Shown piece after piece: positions 32,461 to 42,423 of a stretch of 64,000 bases of DNA. Within the stretch, counting starts at the first letter, position 1; every line of letters begins with the position of its first letter. The stretch lies in NCBI RefSeq assembly GCF_029784135.1, contig NC_073745.1, forward strand, positions 112,024,716 to 112,088,715, read 5' to 3'. The DNA is from Toxorhynchites rutilus septentrionalis (Eukaryota; Arthropoda; Insecta; Diptera; Culicidae). A program made the translations under genes and the position numbers. Under the pieces are notes generated by a model. That model was not told the origin of the DNA, did no database searches, and saw only the letters and a list, made by a program, of their open reading frames with translations.

Positions 32461-32967
32461 TGTCGCAGGTCGCAGGATCGCCATGTGGACACCCAGTAGT
32501 TTCTTTCGGTTATATGAAAAGACTTTCACGTACGCGTTCATACTGAGTCCGACCAACTGGGTCAGACTCCCTTTTATTCAATTCGTTTATTTCTTACAAC
32601 TAGCTACAACCTAAATTCTATTATTATGCGTGGTCAGGCGAATTGTAGTAAAACACATAACACATGTGTCCGAAAAGATGTCAACCGGAATCGAAAGCAT
32701 AAATAGGAAACGTTTGCGCATTTGCGCAAGCATGTGTTTGTCATTAAATTCACGCTAGCGAAGCTAGCGAAGAAGTGCAAAAGTAAACAAAGGAAGTTAA
32801 TGGTCAGCGCGTCATATTATGCAATAAATAACCATCGGAACCTTGGCCTGAATTTACGACATGGTTCGCATGTTTATTTTGGTTGCACAGCGTGACGCAC
32901 TTGCTAGAATTTTGTTGCCATAAGGGCATGTGTATCGGGTTGTAGGTGGTCCAGTGATCCTGTTACA
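32461..32967 (-). repeat. 5' LTR
   Basis: The 507-bp LTR matches 18304-18810 except for one base in my reading. It should carry the promoter for the element's genomic RNA, transcribed toward lower coordinates. The RLE-LINE pair now lies between this promoter and gag-pol. Confidence 0.95.
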
Positions 32968-33202
32968 TGCATCCCAATAGGAAGTATCCCGTGTCGGGCA
33001 CACGTACAGAGCATCGAAGACTGCAACATACCAATTATGAGAACACTTGTAATACTAACCTCGAGCCAACCGCGAGTAATCGGTTACATATTACTAACAT
33101 AGTTGTAAGACAAAAATTGTCAAAATATTGGACTCCCGGCCCCATCAGGCTAACGCCACATGTGCCCTCATAAAATATATATTCTGGAAAAAAAAGTAGA
33201 AC

Positions 33203-33810
33203 TTTTTTTTCGATGCGGGTAATATTGACGTATAGAGAGGGGGAATATGGACAGGTTTGTCATATTTACGGGTGGAATTACGTATTTACGCAATTCCGCC
33301 CCAAACCAGCCGGCTGCTGAAACGACCCTCTCGGATTTTTTGAAACTTATTACTTGTGATGGGATAAAATCACAATTTCTATTATCGTATGACCAGTTTT
33401 AATCACGAATGGTTTTTCAAAAGGGCGTGATCAGAATTATTGATGTTTCTTCCAAAAAATCGTAGATCAAAATCCAGATGTCTGATTAAAATAAGATGTT
33501 TTACAAAGTCGTTCGAAAATGTATGAACCATTCAGAGAAAATAACATTTTAAATTTACTGTTAAAAAATCTTACTCAAAAATTTAATTTAATATTTAAAA
33601 CCTTGATATCTGAAAACACTATATGTCCAATTTTGTTAAATTGGAAGGTATTTCCAATAAAAATATGCAAAATTTCTAAAGAGAGGTGTTTTTAGATGGA
33701 AAAGTTTTAAATATTAACCCTTAGCGAACGAAAGCTGCTAATGGAAATATGGAAAATCGAAAAAAATAATCATCGAGTTTAAAAAACCGATTTTGTTCAT
33801 TGTTCCAGAA
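33203..33810. other. AT-rich DNA, no gene
   Basis: No frames or defined repeat ends are recognised. Confidence 0.5.
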
Positions 33811-34084
33811 AATTTCAACTCATTCGGACATGATTTAGGGATGCCTCAAAAGCGCTCAAAGTTTTGATTTTTTGGCCACTCAAAGTTCCAAAAAGTCGAT
33901 TTTCGGCCAATTTTTTTTCGAGATAACACCAGATCTCGACGTTTTCTGCAATTTGAAGACATTTGGCATGAAATTTTGTTTTTTTAAAACCCCGTCCCCC
34001 CTTGGTAGATGTTTGAGGGTGAAAAAAATCAAAACTTTGAGCATTTTGAGGCACTCCTAAATCATGTCCGATTGAGTTGAAATT
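33811..34084. repeat. Foldback repeat with ~62-bp arms
   Basis: The left arm at 33811-33872 (starting AATTTCAACTCATTCGGACA) returns inverted at 34022-34084 with only a few mismatches, so the unit could fold into a long hairpin. The spacer contains CGAGATAACACCAGATCTCG then ACGTTT, a motif also found at 50569-50604 and 50831-50858. Confidence 0.7.
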
Positions 34085-34662
34085 TTGCACTGGTAATTTT
34101 TTGGTCCAATAAACGAAATGTACATTATCGGTTTTTGAAATTTGACATGAGCATTTTCGCTGCCACCCAATGTATATATTCGAAATGTTATGAAAGTGGC
34201 AAAAAAGAGTTGGGAACCTTTGAGAACTAACGATGAGATAAATAAAATATTACAATTCATAATTCGCCGATTATATCAAGAACAGCTGGTGACAAACCGA
34301 GTACTGCTTTGTTTCAAATTCTGAACATTTCATTTTTAAATGTAAATTTACTAAACTTTTTATTTTATAAATAATTGAAAAATGAAAACCCTGATATTCT
34401 TTGAGCTACAGGCTTCATTTTAACATCACTTACAGGTATCGTTACACCTATAATTCACAATATTAAACATTTGCAGAAAAGTGACAGTCAAAACCAAGCA
34501 ACAAGCATCGTTAATTTTTCAGTTTTTGTGGTTGTTTCAACCATTTTTTATGCTGTTTTCTTGCTGTTTTATGCATGATTCAAATTCCGAACAGAGGATG
34601 TTTAAACACACTATATGCAGGCAAATACAGCAATACAGCCAATCCATGCCAAACCGATATAA
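34085..34662. other. AT-rich DNA, no gene
   Basis: Nothing is recognised, except that 34637-34660 (ACAGCCAATCCATGCCAAAC) closely matches 42190-42213, a shared repeat fragment. Confidence 0.5.
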
Positions 34663-35942
34663 AGTGCAAACACGAATTATTGCGACACCTAAAATGTCAT
34701 GCCAATTTTCTTATAATGTTTAGAATCAAACCAAAATTTTAGGGTAGTTTTATACATATATTTACTTCAAAAATCAAAAGAAAAATTAATCGATGGAGCC
34801 TTGAGTGTAAAATTGAACGCATATTCGCTTGATGCCCTCCATCAAAGTCTTTACAGTGTCATCCGGTACCAGTTTCTCAGTTTTTTTTTTCCATTTTCTT
34901 AACATATCCTTCTCGTCTTTGACTGTCTTCTTGCTCTTCCGAAGTTCCCGCTTCATTATTGCCCAGTACTGCTCCACCGGACAGTTTGACGGGTTCATGT
35001 CCTTTGGAACAAAATGGACAGAATTGGCCTCATACAGGACACTTTTAGAATAGTGGCATAATGCCAAATCTGGCCAAAATAGCGGAGCTTCGTCGTGCTG
35101 CTGCAAGAACAGCAAAAGGCGCTTCTCGAGGCACTCAGATTTGTAGATCTCGCCATTTACTGTGCCCTTTGTCACGAAAGGCTCACTCCTCAGTCCGCAA
35201 GAGCAGATGGCCTGCCAAACGAGATATTTGGAGGTGAACTTCGACATTTTCTTCTTCTTAAATTTGTCGTCCACATCGAACTTGCTCTTGCCGGTGAAAA
35301 ACTCCAACCCCGGAATTTGCTTAAAATCGGCTTTTATATACGTTTCGTCGTCCATCACACAGCAGCCATATTTTGCCAGCATCTTCTTCTTCTCGTAGAG
35401 CTTCCGTGCCCGAGTTTTAGCCGTCGATTGTTGCCGCTCATCGCGGTTTGGGAAGTTCTGTACCTTGTATGTATGTAGTCCAGCTCTCTTCTTTGCATTC
35501 TGGACGTAGCTCTGCGACATGCCGATCTTTTTAGCCAAATCACGGCTTGAGATGTTGGGATTTGCTTTAATCATCCACTTCACCTTTCTCTCCGTCTTTT
35601 TGTTCTCAGGTCCCGGTTTTCTTCCAGCTCCTTTGCCGTAGTCCAACGTCAACCGCTCCTGGAACCGCTTCAACACTATGGAGACGGTTGAATGGTGAAT
35701 GTTCAACATTTTTCCTAACTGCCGGTGCGACAGGTCTGGAAATTCCAGGTGTTTGGAAAGAATTTGTTCTCTCGACTCGCGTTGGTTTACCTCCATTTTC
35801 GTTGAATCTAAAACACGACTTCGAGTTTGACAGCATTTAGACAATACACATCAATGAGAAAGTGTGCAAAATTTGGTTGATTTTTACCCAATGGTAAAAA
35901 AGTTGAATGTGTCGCAATAATTTCTTGTTCGCCGTGTTCACG
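34663..35942 (-). mobile_element. Tc1/mariner element, DD37E-like, about 1.28 kb
   Basis: Partly matching inverted ends hold AATTATTGCGACAC: near 34675-34688 on the plus strand, and inverted near 35909-35922. The outer ends diverge and I see no clean TA duplication, so the borders are approximate. The element carries one transposase frame on the minus strand. Confidence 0.7.
34786..35796 (-). CDS. Tc1/mariner transposase with shortened catalytic spacing
   Basis: The frame is open from 35844, but the likely start is the Met at 35796 (MEVNQRESREQIL), which aligns with the start of the DD37E copies (MSSNEKERRELIL). Two helix-turn-helix regions follow: LSHRQLGKMLNIHHSTVS and ISSRDLAKKIGMSQSYVQ. 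The catalytic core has CCVMDDETYIKADF, LFWPDLALCHYSK and CPVEQYWAIMK. From the second Asp to Glu I count 31 intervening residues, not 37: about two are lost after SVL and about three or four before VEQYW. The frame is open but the enzyme is probably inactive. Confidence 0.8.
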   Translation of the reverse strand: MEVNQRESREQILSKHLEFPDLSHRQLGKMLNIHHSTVSIVLKRFQERLTLDYGKGAGRKPGPENKKTERKVKWMIKANPNISSRDLAKKIGMSQSYVQNAKKRAGLHTYKVQNFPNRDERQQSTAKTRARKLYEKKKMLAKYGCCVMDDETYIKADFKQIPGLEFFTGKSKFDVDDKFKKKKMSKFTSKYLVWQAICSCGLRSEPFVTKGTVNGEIYKSECLEKRLLLFLQQHDEAPLFWPDLALCHYSKSVLYEANSVHFVPKDMNPSNCPVEQYWAIMKRELRKSKKTVKDEKDMLRKWKKKTEKLVPDDTVKTLMEGIKRICVQFYTQGSID

Positions 35943-36185
35943 TTTTCTTACTAAGCGCAAGTTCATGAGTCCAATCGCAAAACTATTCATTGATTGATCT
36001 TCTAATCGACCCCGTTGAATTTACCATTTACTATAAAATTCCTAGTACTTCTACCAAAACTTATAATGATGATATCAGATTATCTTCAGACACAAGATTT
36101 TTCAACCACCTGCAAATAACATGTTTCTCCGTTATATAGAACAAATGTTTGCTGCATAAAACATGATAGAATAAAGACAGACCTC

Positions 36186-36682
36186 AGGGGGCCTCCGTAG
36201 CCACATTGGTTGCGCGTTCGCTTAGTAAGCGATCGATCGTGAGTTCGAAACTCAGGGCCCTCATTGACCATCTTTGTGTTGTTACAGAATAACTACGTCC
36301 ACGCAACAATCATCAGCGATGGAGATCGATCCACGGTCGAAATATGATCGATTCATCCATACAACTGCTCTGCTCTGCAAGACACATCGGGCTGCTGTTC
36401 TATAAATAACTCAACAATGATCAATCAACTGTCTCCGCTGTCCGGTCTAACTGGATAATGGAAGAACAGATAGAAAAACTCTTACGCCTAAATGGCTGCT
36501 ACTGTGTTAATGAGTACCATATGGAATGGTATAGAAGGGAATACTCTAACGCCGAAAAATGGCAACTGTGTAATGTGCTAATTATAGATATGATAAATAT
36601 GTGACATGTACACGATTAAAATTCGGCTCTGTTACAGCTAAAATGCCAATGAGCCTAAAATAAATAAAAAGGAACAAAAAAA
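36186..36682 (+). mobile_element. Feilai-like tRNA-derived SINE, full length
   Basis: The tRNA-like head (GGGGGCCTCCGTAGCCACAT, then GTTGCGCGTTCGC and the B box GAGTTCGAAACTC) is followed by a ~400-bp body and an A-rich tail after GAGCCTAAAATAAATA. The target duplication AAAGACAGACCTC lies at 36173-36185 and 36683-36695. This is the best full-length reference copy in the window. Confidence 0.88.
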
Positions 36683-36695
36683 AAAGACAGACCTC

Positions 36696-37135
36696 TCCCC
36701 TCTTCTCCCCTTAGAGAGGGGGAGGAGTGTCTATTCACCATAGAAACGTTTCGTGCCCCCTAAATCTTAACATGCCAAATTTGGCTCCATTTGTTTGATT
36801 AGTTTTCGAGTTATGCAGAAATTTGTTTTTCGTTTGTATGACAGCCTACCCTAAGAGACGGGAGAGAGTGTCGAACCACCATAGAAACATTTATTGCATC
36901 CTAAAAACATGCCAAATTATGCAAGTTATGCAGAAATTTGTGTTTCATTTGAATGGTAGCCCCCCTTTAGAGAGGGGGAGGAGTGTCGAACCACTTTAGA
37001 AATGTTTCTTCCCCATAAAACCTCCACATGCCAAATTTCGTTTCATTTGTATGGCAGCCCCCCCCCCCCCTTAGAGAGGGAGAGGGGTCTCAAACTATCA
37101 TGAAAACCTTCCCCGGTCCAAAAACCCTTACATAC
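36696..37135. repeat. Irregular minisatellite, four units of ~100-140 bp
   Basis: Units start near 36711, 36850, 36967 and 37070 with TTAGAGAGGG-like G-rich blocks. They share ACCATAGAAAC, CATGCCAAATTT, GAGTTATGCAGAAATTTG and CATTTGTATGGCAGCC. The last boundary holds 14 consecutive C. A diverged single unit lies at about 50868-50998. Confidence 0.8.
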
Positions 37136-37319
37136 CAATTTTATTTATTTAATTATTTATTTATTTTATTTATTCGTCTTCGATTTAAACGTACAGACTA
37201 CTAATTACTCCTAAAAATCTTAATTCTATTTTTAAACACGCATCGATTGATTTCGTAGTCAAAACAGTCATTAATATCGTTAAAAGCACGGAGGGCTGTG
37301 TCGAAAGGGTTAAACTAAC

Positions 37320-40300
37320 CGTAACCGGTCCGGTGTGCGGGGACAGCGACAATTTGTGAGTTCCTCAGTTGTCGAGGGGGGCACGTATAGAGGAATGTCC
37401 TGCAAGAGTTGAGGACAGTCAATGTTGAATGTCAAAGACCATTAGTTGCTGAATTGCTGAATTGGGTAATCAGGCAGATTTGACATGTCATTCCATGGTA
37501 GGTTTCGTAAAGCGAACCGAATAAAGCGCTTCTGTATTCTTTCAATTCTGACGACCATAGATACGTGATAAGGTGCCCAAATAGGGGCCGCGTATTCTAA
37601 GCCACTACGAATCAGGCTGCAGAATAATGCTTTCTATGCGTAGATGTCGGTAAATTGCCAAGTGAAGCGTCGAATGAAACCAAGAATGGTAGAGGCTATG
37701 GCTGTGATGAGTGCGACGTGTTCATTCAATCCAATCTTGGAGTCAAACGTGACACCAAGATCACAAATCGAGATAACGCGCTCTAGTGGAGAAGATCCGA
37801 TAGCGTATTGATGTTCGATAATGGTGTTTCTTCGGGAAAATGAAATCACCTTGCATTTGTTAATTTTGACGCTCATACCGTTTTCATTGCACCACAGTAG
37901 CAGTTCGTCGACGTCTTTTTGTAGTGCGAGGTAATCGAGTGTAGTCATAATAACGCGGAAAATCTTCAGGTCGTCAGCAAAAATTTGTTTAAAGGATGAT
38001 AAACGGGGACACAAGTCATTGACGAAAAGAAGAAACAACAGCGGTCCAAGCACGCTTCCTTGTGGTACTCCAGATGTGATTTTAAAAGTTGAAGAACGCG
38101 TGAAGTTGATCGATGCGGAGAACTGACGGTCTATTAAGTAAGATAAAATCCACTCAACCAGCCAGTTTGGAAATCCCATTGCTTTTAATTTTCCGATCGC
38201 ATCTTGGTGTGGCACGGTGTCGAATGCTTTCGAAAAATCAACATAGATGGAATCGATCTGCCTACGGGATTCAACCTCACGGAACAATATATTGGTATAG
38301 CACATCAAATTTGTGGTAGTAGATCGGTGCTGGACGAACCCGTGTTGAAACTCAGATATTACAGGATGAACCACGTTGTAAAGGGCGTTGTATGGATTAA
38401 AGTTTCAAAAACTTTGCTCAAGCTGCAGAGAAGCGATACTCCACGGTAATTCTCAACTTGATTTCGATTTCCTGCTTTGTGAATTGGAACAATCGTGGCT
38501 ATCTTCCACACGCTGGGGAACGATCTTTCGCTCATCGAACGGTTATATAGACAGGAAATCGGTGCAGCAAGCGATCTCGCACAATACTTCAAAAGAGACG
38601 GAGGAATGCCATCTGCTCCAGGACCTTTTGATGCATCAATGTTATCCAAGACTTTCATGACGTCGTCTAGTGTGAACTGCAGCGTTGTAATGTTAAAGTC
38701 ACATTCCTGTATGGGACTGAAATTCGTTGGAAGCAATGGTGGCGAATTCGTGTTGTAGACCGACTTAAAGAACTTCGCGAAAAGATTAGCAACTTCAAGA
38801 GAAGTACTAGAAGTGATCCCATTGAATTTCACTGTGTCCGGAATACAATTACTAGACCGCTGCGAGTTTACGAATTTCCAGAATTCCAACGGGTTTTGCT
38901 TCAGGTTCGCTTGCGTTCGTTTGACGTAATCCTCGTGGCTAACCTTTAGGAGTACGTTATACTGCAGTTCAACTTATCTGTTTCAACTTTACTTTTACTG
39001 TTCAACTAGACTATTTTTACTGTCGATTGTTCGGGTATTCAGATAACGTTTGCGCGGCTTACGCAGTACATTCCGTAACTTGCGTAACTGAGAATTCCAT
39101 CAGGGTTGCCACGAAGTGTGCCTCGCCACGCGTCGTTGGAGAGGAACCCGTGCATAAACGGTTTCGTATAATTTGGCATAGAAACGGTCAGCTAATACAT
39201 CCACAGAGTCTCCGGTTAAAATTTGTTGCCAGTCGATAATAGACAAGTCGTTGTTTGATGAGCCGTAGTCAAAAAGCCTGTAATTCGGTTGTGGAGAAGA
39301 CTCGTGGTGCTCCCTTGGCCGAGTGGTTAGCGTCATAACTAACATGCCGGGTGTTCGGGTTCGATTCCCGTTCTGGTCGGGGGAATTTTTCGTCAAAGAA
39401 ATTTCCTCCGACTTGCACTGTGTTCACGCGTATTCTAGAGCTTGCCACTCAGAATGCATTCAAGGCGTGTTATTTGGCATAGAAATCTCAACTAAGTACT
39501 AATAAAAATGACGCAAGTAATACTACGTTGAGACGGCGAAGTTCCTCTAGGAACGTTAGTGCCATTGAAGAAGAAGAAGAAGAAGACTCGTAATCAGGCG
39601 TGACGACTGAGTTGCATTGAGCGTCCATTTTGATGATGAACGGCCTGTGATGTTGATCTATCTCCAGAAGTGGTGCTGATGGCTCAAGAAGGTTAACAGC
39701 ATCGGGCTCGCTGATGAATGCTAAATCAAGCAATCTATCATTTGCGTTTGAAAAATAGTTCACTTGAATTAGCCCGCAGGCAAGCATCGGCTCTGTGAGA
39801 GCTAATTCTTGTTCCGTTGATGCATTGGATGGTAAGTAGCCGTTCACGTCTTCATCGAAGTGCCATCTAACAAAGGGAAGGTTGTAATCGCCCATCGTTA
39901 AGATCATATCGACACTCGAAGACCTATCCACGATCGTCTCTACCGTATTGATGTGAGACGTGTAAACATCGGGACTGGAGAGAGGGCAAATATAAATACC
40001 CGTGATAAATAGCGAGCGGTGCAGCAGATTAATACGGACAGTCATTCGTTCGAGTTGATCGACATTTTCGAGCGATACCGTTGTACATGAGAGCTTGGAT
40101 TTGACTGCGATGAGCACACCCTCACTGGTATCATGATTACGGTCACAACGGAAGAGTTGGTAATCCGACGATAACTCACAGTCCCGGATGTCAGCACGAA
40201 GCCAGGTTTCCGTTAGAGCCAGAGCATCGTAATCACACGACGAAAGTTTCAATCGTAATTCAGTTGTCTTCGTGCGTAAGCCTCTCACGTTTTGATAGTA

Positions 40301-40426
40301 AACGGTGAAGACGGAATCCATGTCATTCCGTGGCTTGATGGTCATACCAAGCATAGTACTGGAAATCACAGGACTATCAGGAAGCGGATAAGCCATTGAA
40401 TCATAGTACTTGACTGACGATGGCAA
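37320..40426 (-). pseudogene. LINE ORF2 (endonuclease and RT), broken
   Basis: The AP endonuclease starts VYYQNVRGLRTKTTELRLK with ALTETWLRADI and MGDYNLPFVRW (40320-39850). It ends at the SINE and resumes with PNYRLFDYGSSNNDLSI. Between about 38950 and 39110 there are several stops and a short insertion. RT follows: ASKGPGADGIPPSLLKY, IDSIYVDFSKAFDTVPH, SGVPQGSVLGPLLFLLFVND and the catalytic QIFADDLKIFRV (~37970). Frame breaks lie near 38370 and 37634. Downstream, antisense to 37600-37330, remnants such as RIQKRFIRFALRNLPW are readable. The catalytic motifs survive but the frame does not. Confidence 0.8.
39306..39580 (+). mobile_element. GAA-tailed tRNA-derived SINE, full length (275 bp)
   Basis: A box TGGCCGAGTGGTTAGCG, B box GGTTCGATTCCC, body with TATTCTAGAGCTTGCC and AGGCGTGTTATTTGGC, then a (GAA)n tail. 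The 11-bp duplication AGAAGACTCGT flanks it at 39295-39305 and 39581-39591. It is inserted antisense into the LINE endonuclease region. The family may be the Aedes SINE called Gecko, but I cannot confirm the name. Confidence 0.88.
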
Positions 40427-40435
40427 CTGGAAGGC

Positions 40436-40610
40436 CCCCTCACCATTTTCAACCGCAGGGCCGAGACGACTTCGATGGCGGGATACACATGCAGACGTAA
40501 GGTTCTGGTAGGTACAATTTTCATGTCGATCGGTTCAGTAGTTTCCGAGTCCATAATAATCAGACAAACAGACAGACAGACAGACAGAAATCCATTTTTA
40601 TATATGTAGA
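40436..40610 (+). mobile_element. 3'-end fragment of an unidentified retroelement with (CAGA)n
   Basis: The segment ATCGGTTCAGTAGTTTCCGA followed by (CAGA)n and TTTTTATATATGTAGAT resembles the 3' tails of several insect non-LTR elements. No coding sequence is attached. Confidence 0.4.
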
Positions 40611-40631
40611 TAGATTGGACTCGATTATATA

Positions 40632-41926
40632 ACGGGTGTTAAATAAAAAATGAGAATTTTTTTCAATCACATATGAAAAAAATTTTTTTTTAATCGATTT
40701 CAGTATTTTTTATTAATAACATAATGTATTTTCTTCACAAAAATGTCAGTGAATGTTTGAGTAAGGGCCGTGGTCTGCTGTTCGACGCAACTTTGTCGCG
40801 ATGCTCTCACCAGAACGTTGTACGGTTCTACGAAACGCATTTCCAGCAAGGAAAAAAGTTCACGGTGGCACATTTTAAGGAAGAAAATGTACCTGTCAGT
40901 ACGGTATATCGTATCCTGAGTTCCCTGAACGTAGAGCGGAAGGTCGGAAGTGGTCGTCCGGTGACGATAATGACGAAGCAGAGGAAGACATCGTTAAAGA
41001 AGCTGTTTGACAACAAGGACGCAACCAGGCTGCGTGACGCCGGTCGGAAATATGGCTGCTCCCACGTATTGATCCATCGGACCCTCAAGATGGAAGGAAT
41101 CGTCTGCAGGAAGAAGACGAGGTCGCCGGAGTACACGGAGGAGCAGATTGAGACGATTAAATCACAGTGTCGGTGGATGACCAAAAAATATTGGGACGTC
41201 TTTCGTTCTGGACGACGAAAGCTATTTTCCGCTGTCCAAAACGCATATTCCAGGAAATGATAATTACTACTCCAGCGACAAGTCATCCACACCGCCTGAA
41301 GTGAAATACAAGTTCAAGCACAAGTTTGAAAAAAAAGGTTATGTTGTACATCGCCATTTCCGACCGGGGCATTTCAAAGCCTTGGATTAAGCCGAGCGGT
41401 CTGGCAATCAACCAACAAATCTATCGAGAAGAGTGCCTCGATAAAATCCTGCTGCCGTTCCTGAACGAGCATCACGCGGATGGGAAGTACGTCTTCTGGC
41501 CGGACAAGGCGTCTTCCCATTACGCCAAGAAGACGTTGGCGTATCTTGAGGAGAAAAACCGTTCGTGCCGAAAGATCGTAACCCAACAAACTTGCCCCAG
41601 TGCCGCCCAATAGAGGATTTCTTTGGCTCACTCAGTGCTCTAGTGTACAAAAACAATTGGAGGGCCAAGGACACGAAGCAACTAACTACAAGAATCCGGA
41701 ATTGTATCCGGAAAATGGACGTAAGTGCCGTACAACGTTCTTGTGAGAGCATCACGACAAAGTTGCGTCGAACAGCAGACCACGGCCCTTACTCAAACAT
41801 TCACTGACATTTTTTTGAAGAAAATACATTATGTTATTAATAAAAAATACTGAAATCGATGAAAAAAAAATTAAAAAAAATTTATATGTGATTGAAAAAA
41901 TTCTCATTTTTTTATTTAACACCCGT
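40632..41926 (+). mobile_element. Tc1/mariner element with ~195-bp inverted ends
   Basis: The ends ACGGGTGTTAAAT and ATTTAACACCCGT are flanked by TA (40630-40631 and 41927-41928). The inverted repeats run to about 40826 and from about 41727, far longer than the usual 20-30 bp. The total is 1295 bp. The transposase frame begins and ends inside the two repeats. Confidence 0.88.
40724..41807 (+). pseudogene. Tc1/mariner transposase, three frameshifts
   Basis: Frame 1 encodes an N-terminal helix-turn-helix region (VVRFYETHFQQGKKF ... VPVSTVYRILSSL) and the linker KMEGIVCRKKTRSPEY. Near 41203 the frame changes to reach the first catalytic motif, VLDDESYFPLS. It changes again in the A run near 41327-41335 and again near 41560. 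The second motif reads FWPDKASSHYAKK and the third is in QCRPIEDFFGSL. Spacing suggests DD37E or close, but the last frameshift makes the count uncertain. It is inactive as it stands. Confidence 0.8.
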
Positions 41927-42423
41927 TACAATTTGAAAAAAAATTATATTTCAAATATGACTAATTTCAAGAAAAAAAAAAATATTTCAACGTAAAGATG
42001 AAACTTAATTGGCTATTATAAGTACAATGAGGTAAAAATCGTGATTTTCGAAGGTTCTAATTGAAGGCTAACCAGGAATTGTCTAATACGGTATTGCAGC
42101 GGAATTAGAAAATATAGGAGTGAGATGTCGAAGAAGAAATTATAGATAGTTTAGAGAATTCCGTCATGTCTTTGTCTGATTGAAACTGCTGTACAGCCAT
42201 TCCATGCCAAACCTATATAGTGGCAAAAATCGCTATGTAAGCAAAAATCGCTAATAAATCTCTATATAATTTAAATATCAAAAATTGCTACGTAACAATT
42301 GAGATAAATAAGATTCATTTTTACATGTTGAAGAACAAATTCAGCCAAATCGGTCCACTAGATTCTGATATAATCGTACCACCAGCTGGAAAAACGCATT
42401 TAAACATTCGTACAGCTATTATA

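Larger units (their letters stand above)
18304..32967 (-). mobile_element. Complete Ty3-type LTR retrotransposon, 412/mdg1-like, interrupted by LINEs
   Basis: Two 507-bp LTRs (18304-18810 and 32461-32967) bound the element. The 4-bp TGCA duplication lies at 18300-18303 and 32968-32971. It is read on the minus strand, so the 5' LTR is the right one. Order from 32967 downward: LTR, primer-binding site, leader, inserted LINEs (24368-31529), small pre-gag frame, gag, pol, polypurine tract, LTR. Without the insertion it is about 7.4 kb. LTR and element size, the small pre-gag frame, the gag type and the lack of env suggest the 412/mdg1 lineage; this placement is from memory. Confidence 0.93.
15777..33190 (+). 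mobile_element. 5'-truncated I-group LINE, outermost host of a nested cluster
   Basis: The LINE runs from 15777 to its 3'UTR at 18303. It resumes at 32972 after the LTR element, and ends at about 33190 in an A-rich tail. The 12-bp duplication AAAAAGTAGAAC is found at 15765-15776 and 33191-33202, so the unit inserted as one 5'-truncated LINE of about 2.75 kb. ORF1 and the endonuclease are missing. RNase H after the RT indicates the I/Outcast/Loa side of LINE diversity. Confidence 0.8.
37140..40426 (-). mobile_element. Degenerate CR1/Jockey-group LINE carrying a SINE
   Basis: A minus-strand LINE runs from an endonuclease domain (40426) to an AAAT-rich 3' end near 37140. A GAA-tailed SINE (39306-39580) splits it. 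No ORF1 is evident. Ends are approximate. Confidence 0.75.
40611..42130 (+). mobile_element. Older TA-type DNA transposon fragment, split by a Tc1 element
   Basis: TTGGACTCGATTATATA at 40615-40631 and the sequence from 41927 onward match the complement of 56870-57130 once the Tc1 element (40632-41926) is removed. Matching landmarks downstream are CAAATATGACT, TTTCAACGT, GGCTATTA and CCAGGAATTGT. The intact end in the other copy starts CAGTACAGGTCGG at a TA. Confidence 0.65.

Noticed and set aside
36187..36260. Possible tRNA gene
   Set aside because: The head of a Feilai-like SINE with an A-rich tail and target duplications, not a free tRNA.
36696..37135. CRISPR-like array
   Set aside because: The repeats are long, diverged and without unique spacers, and the host is a eukaryote.
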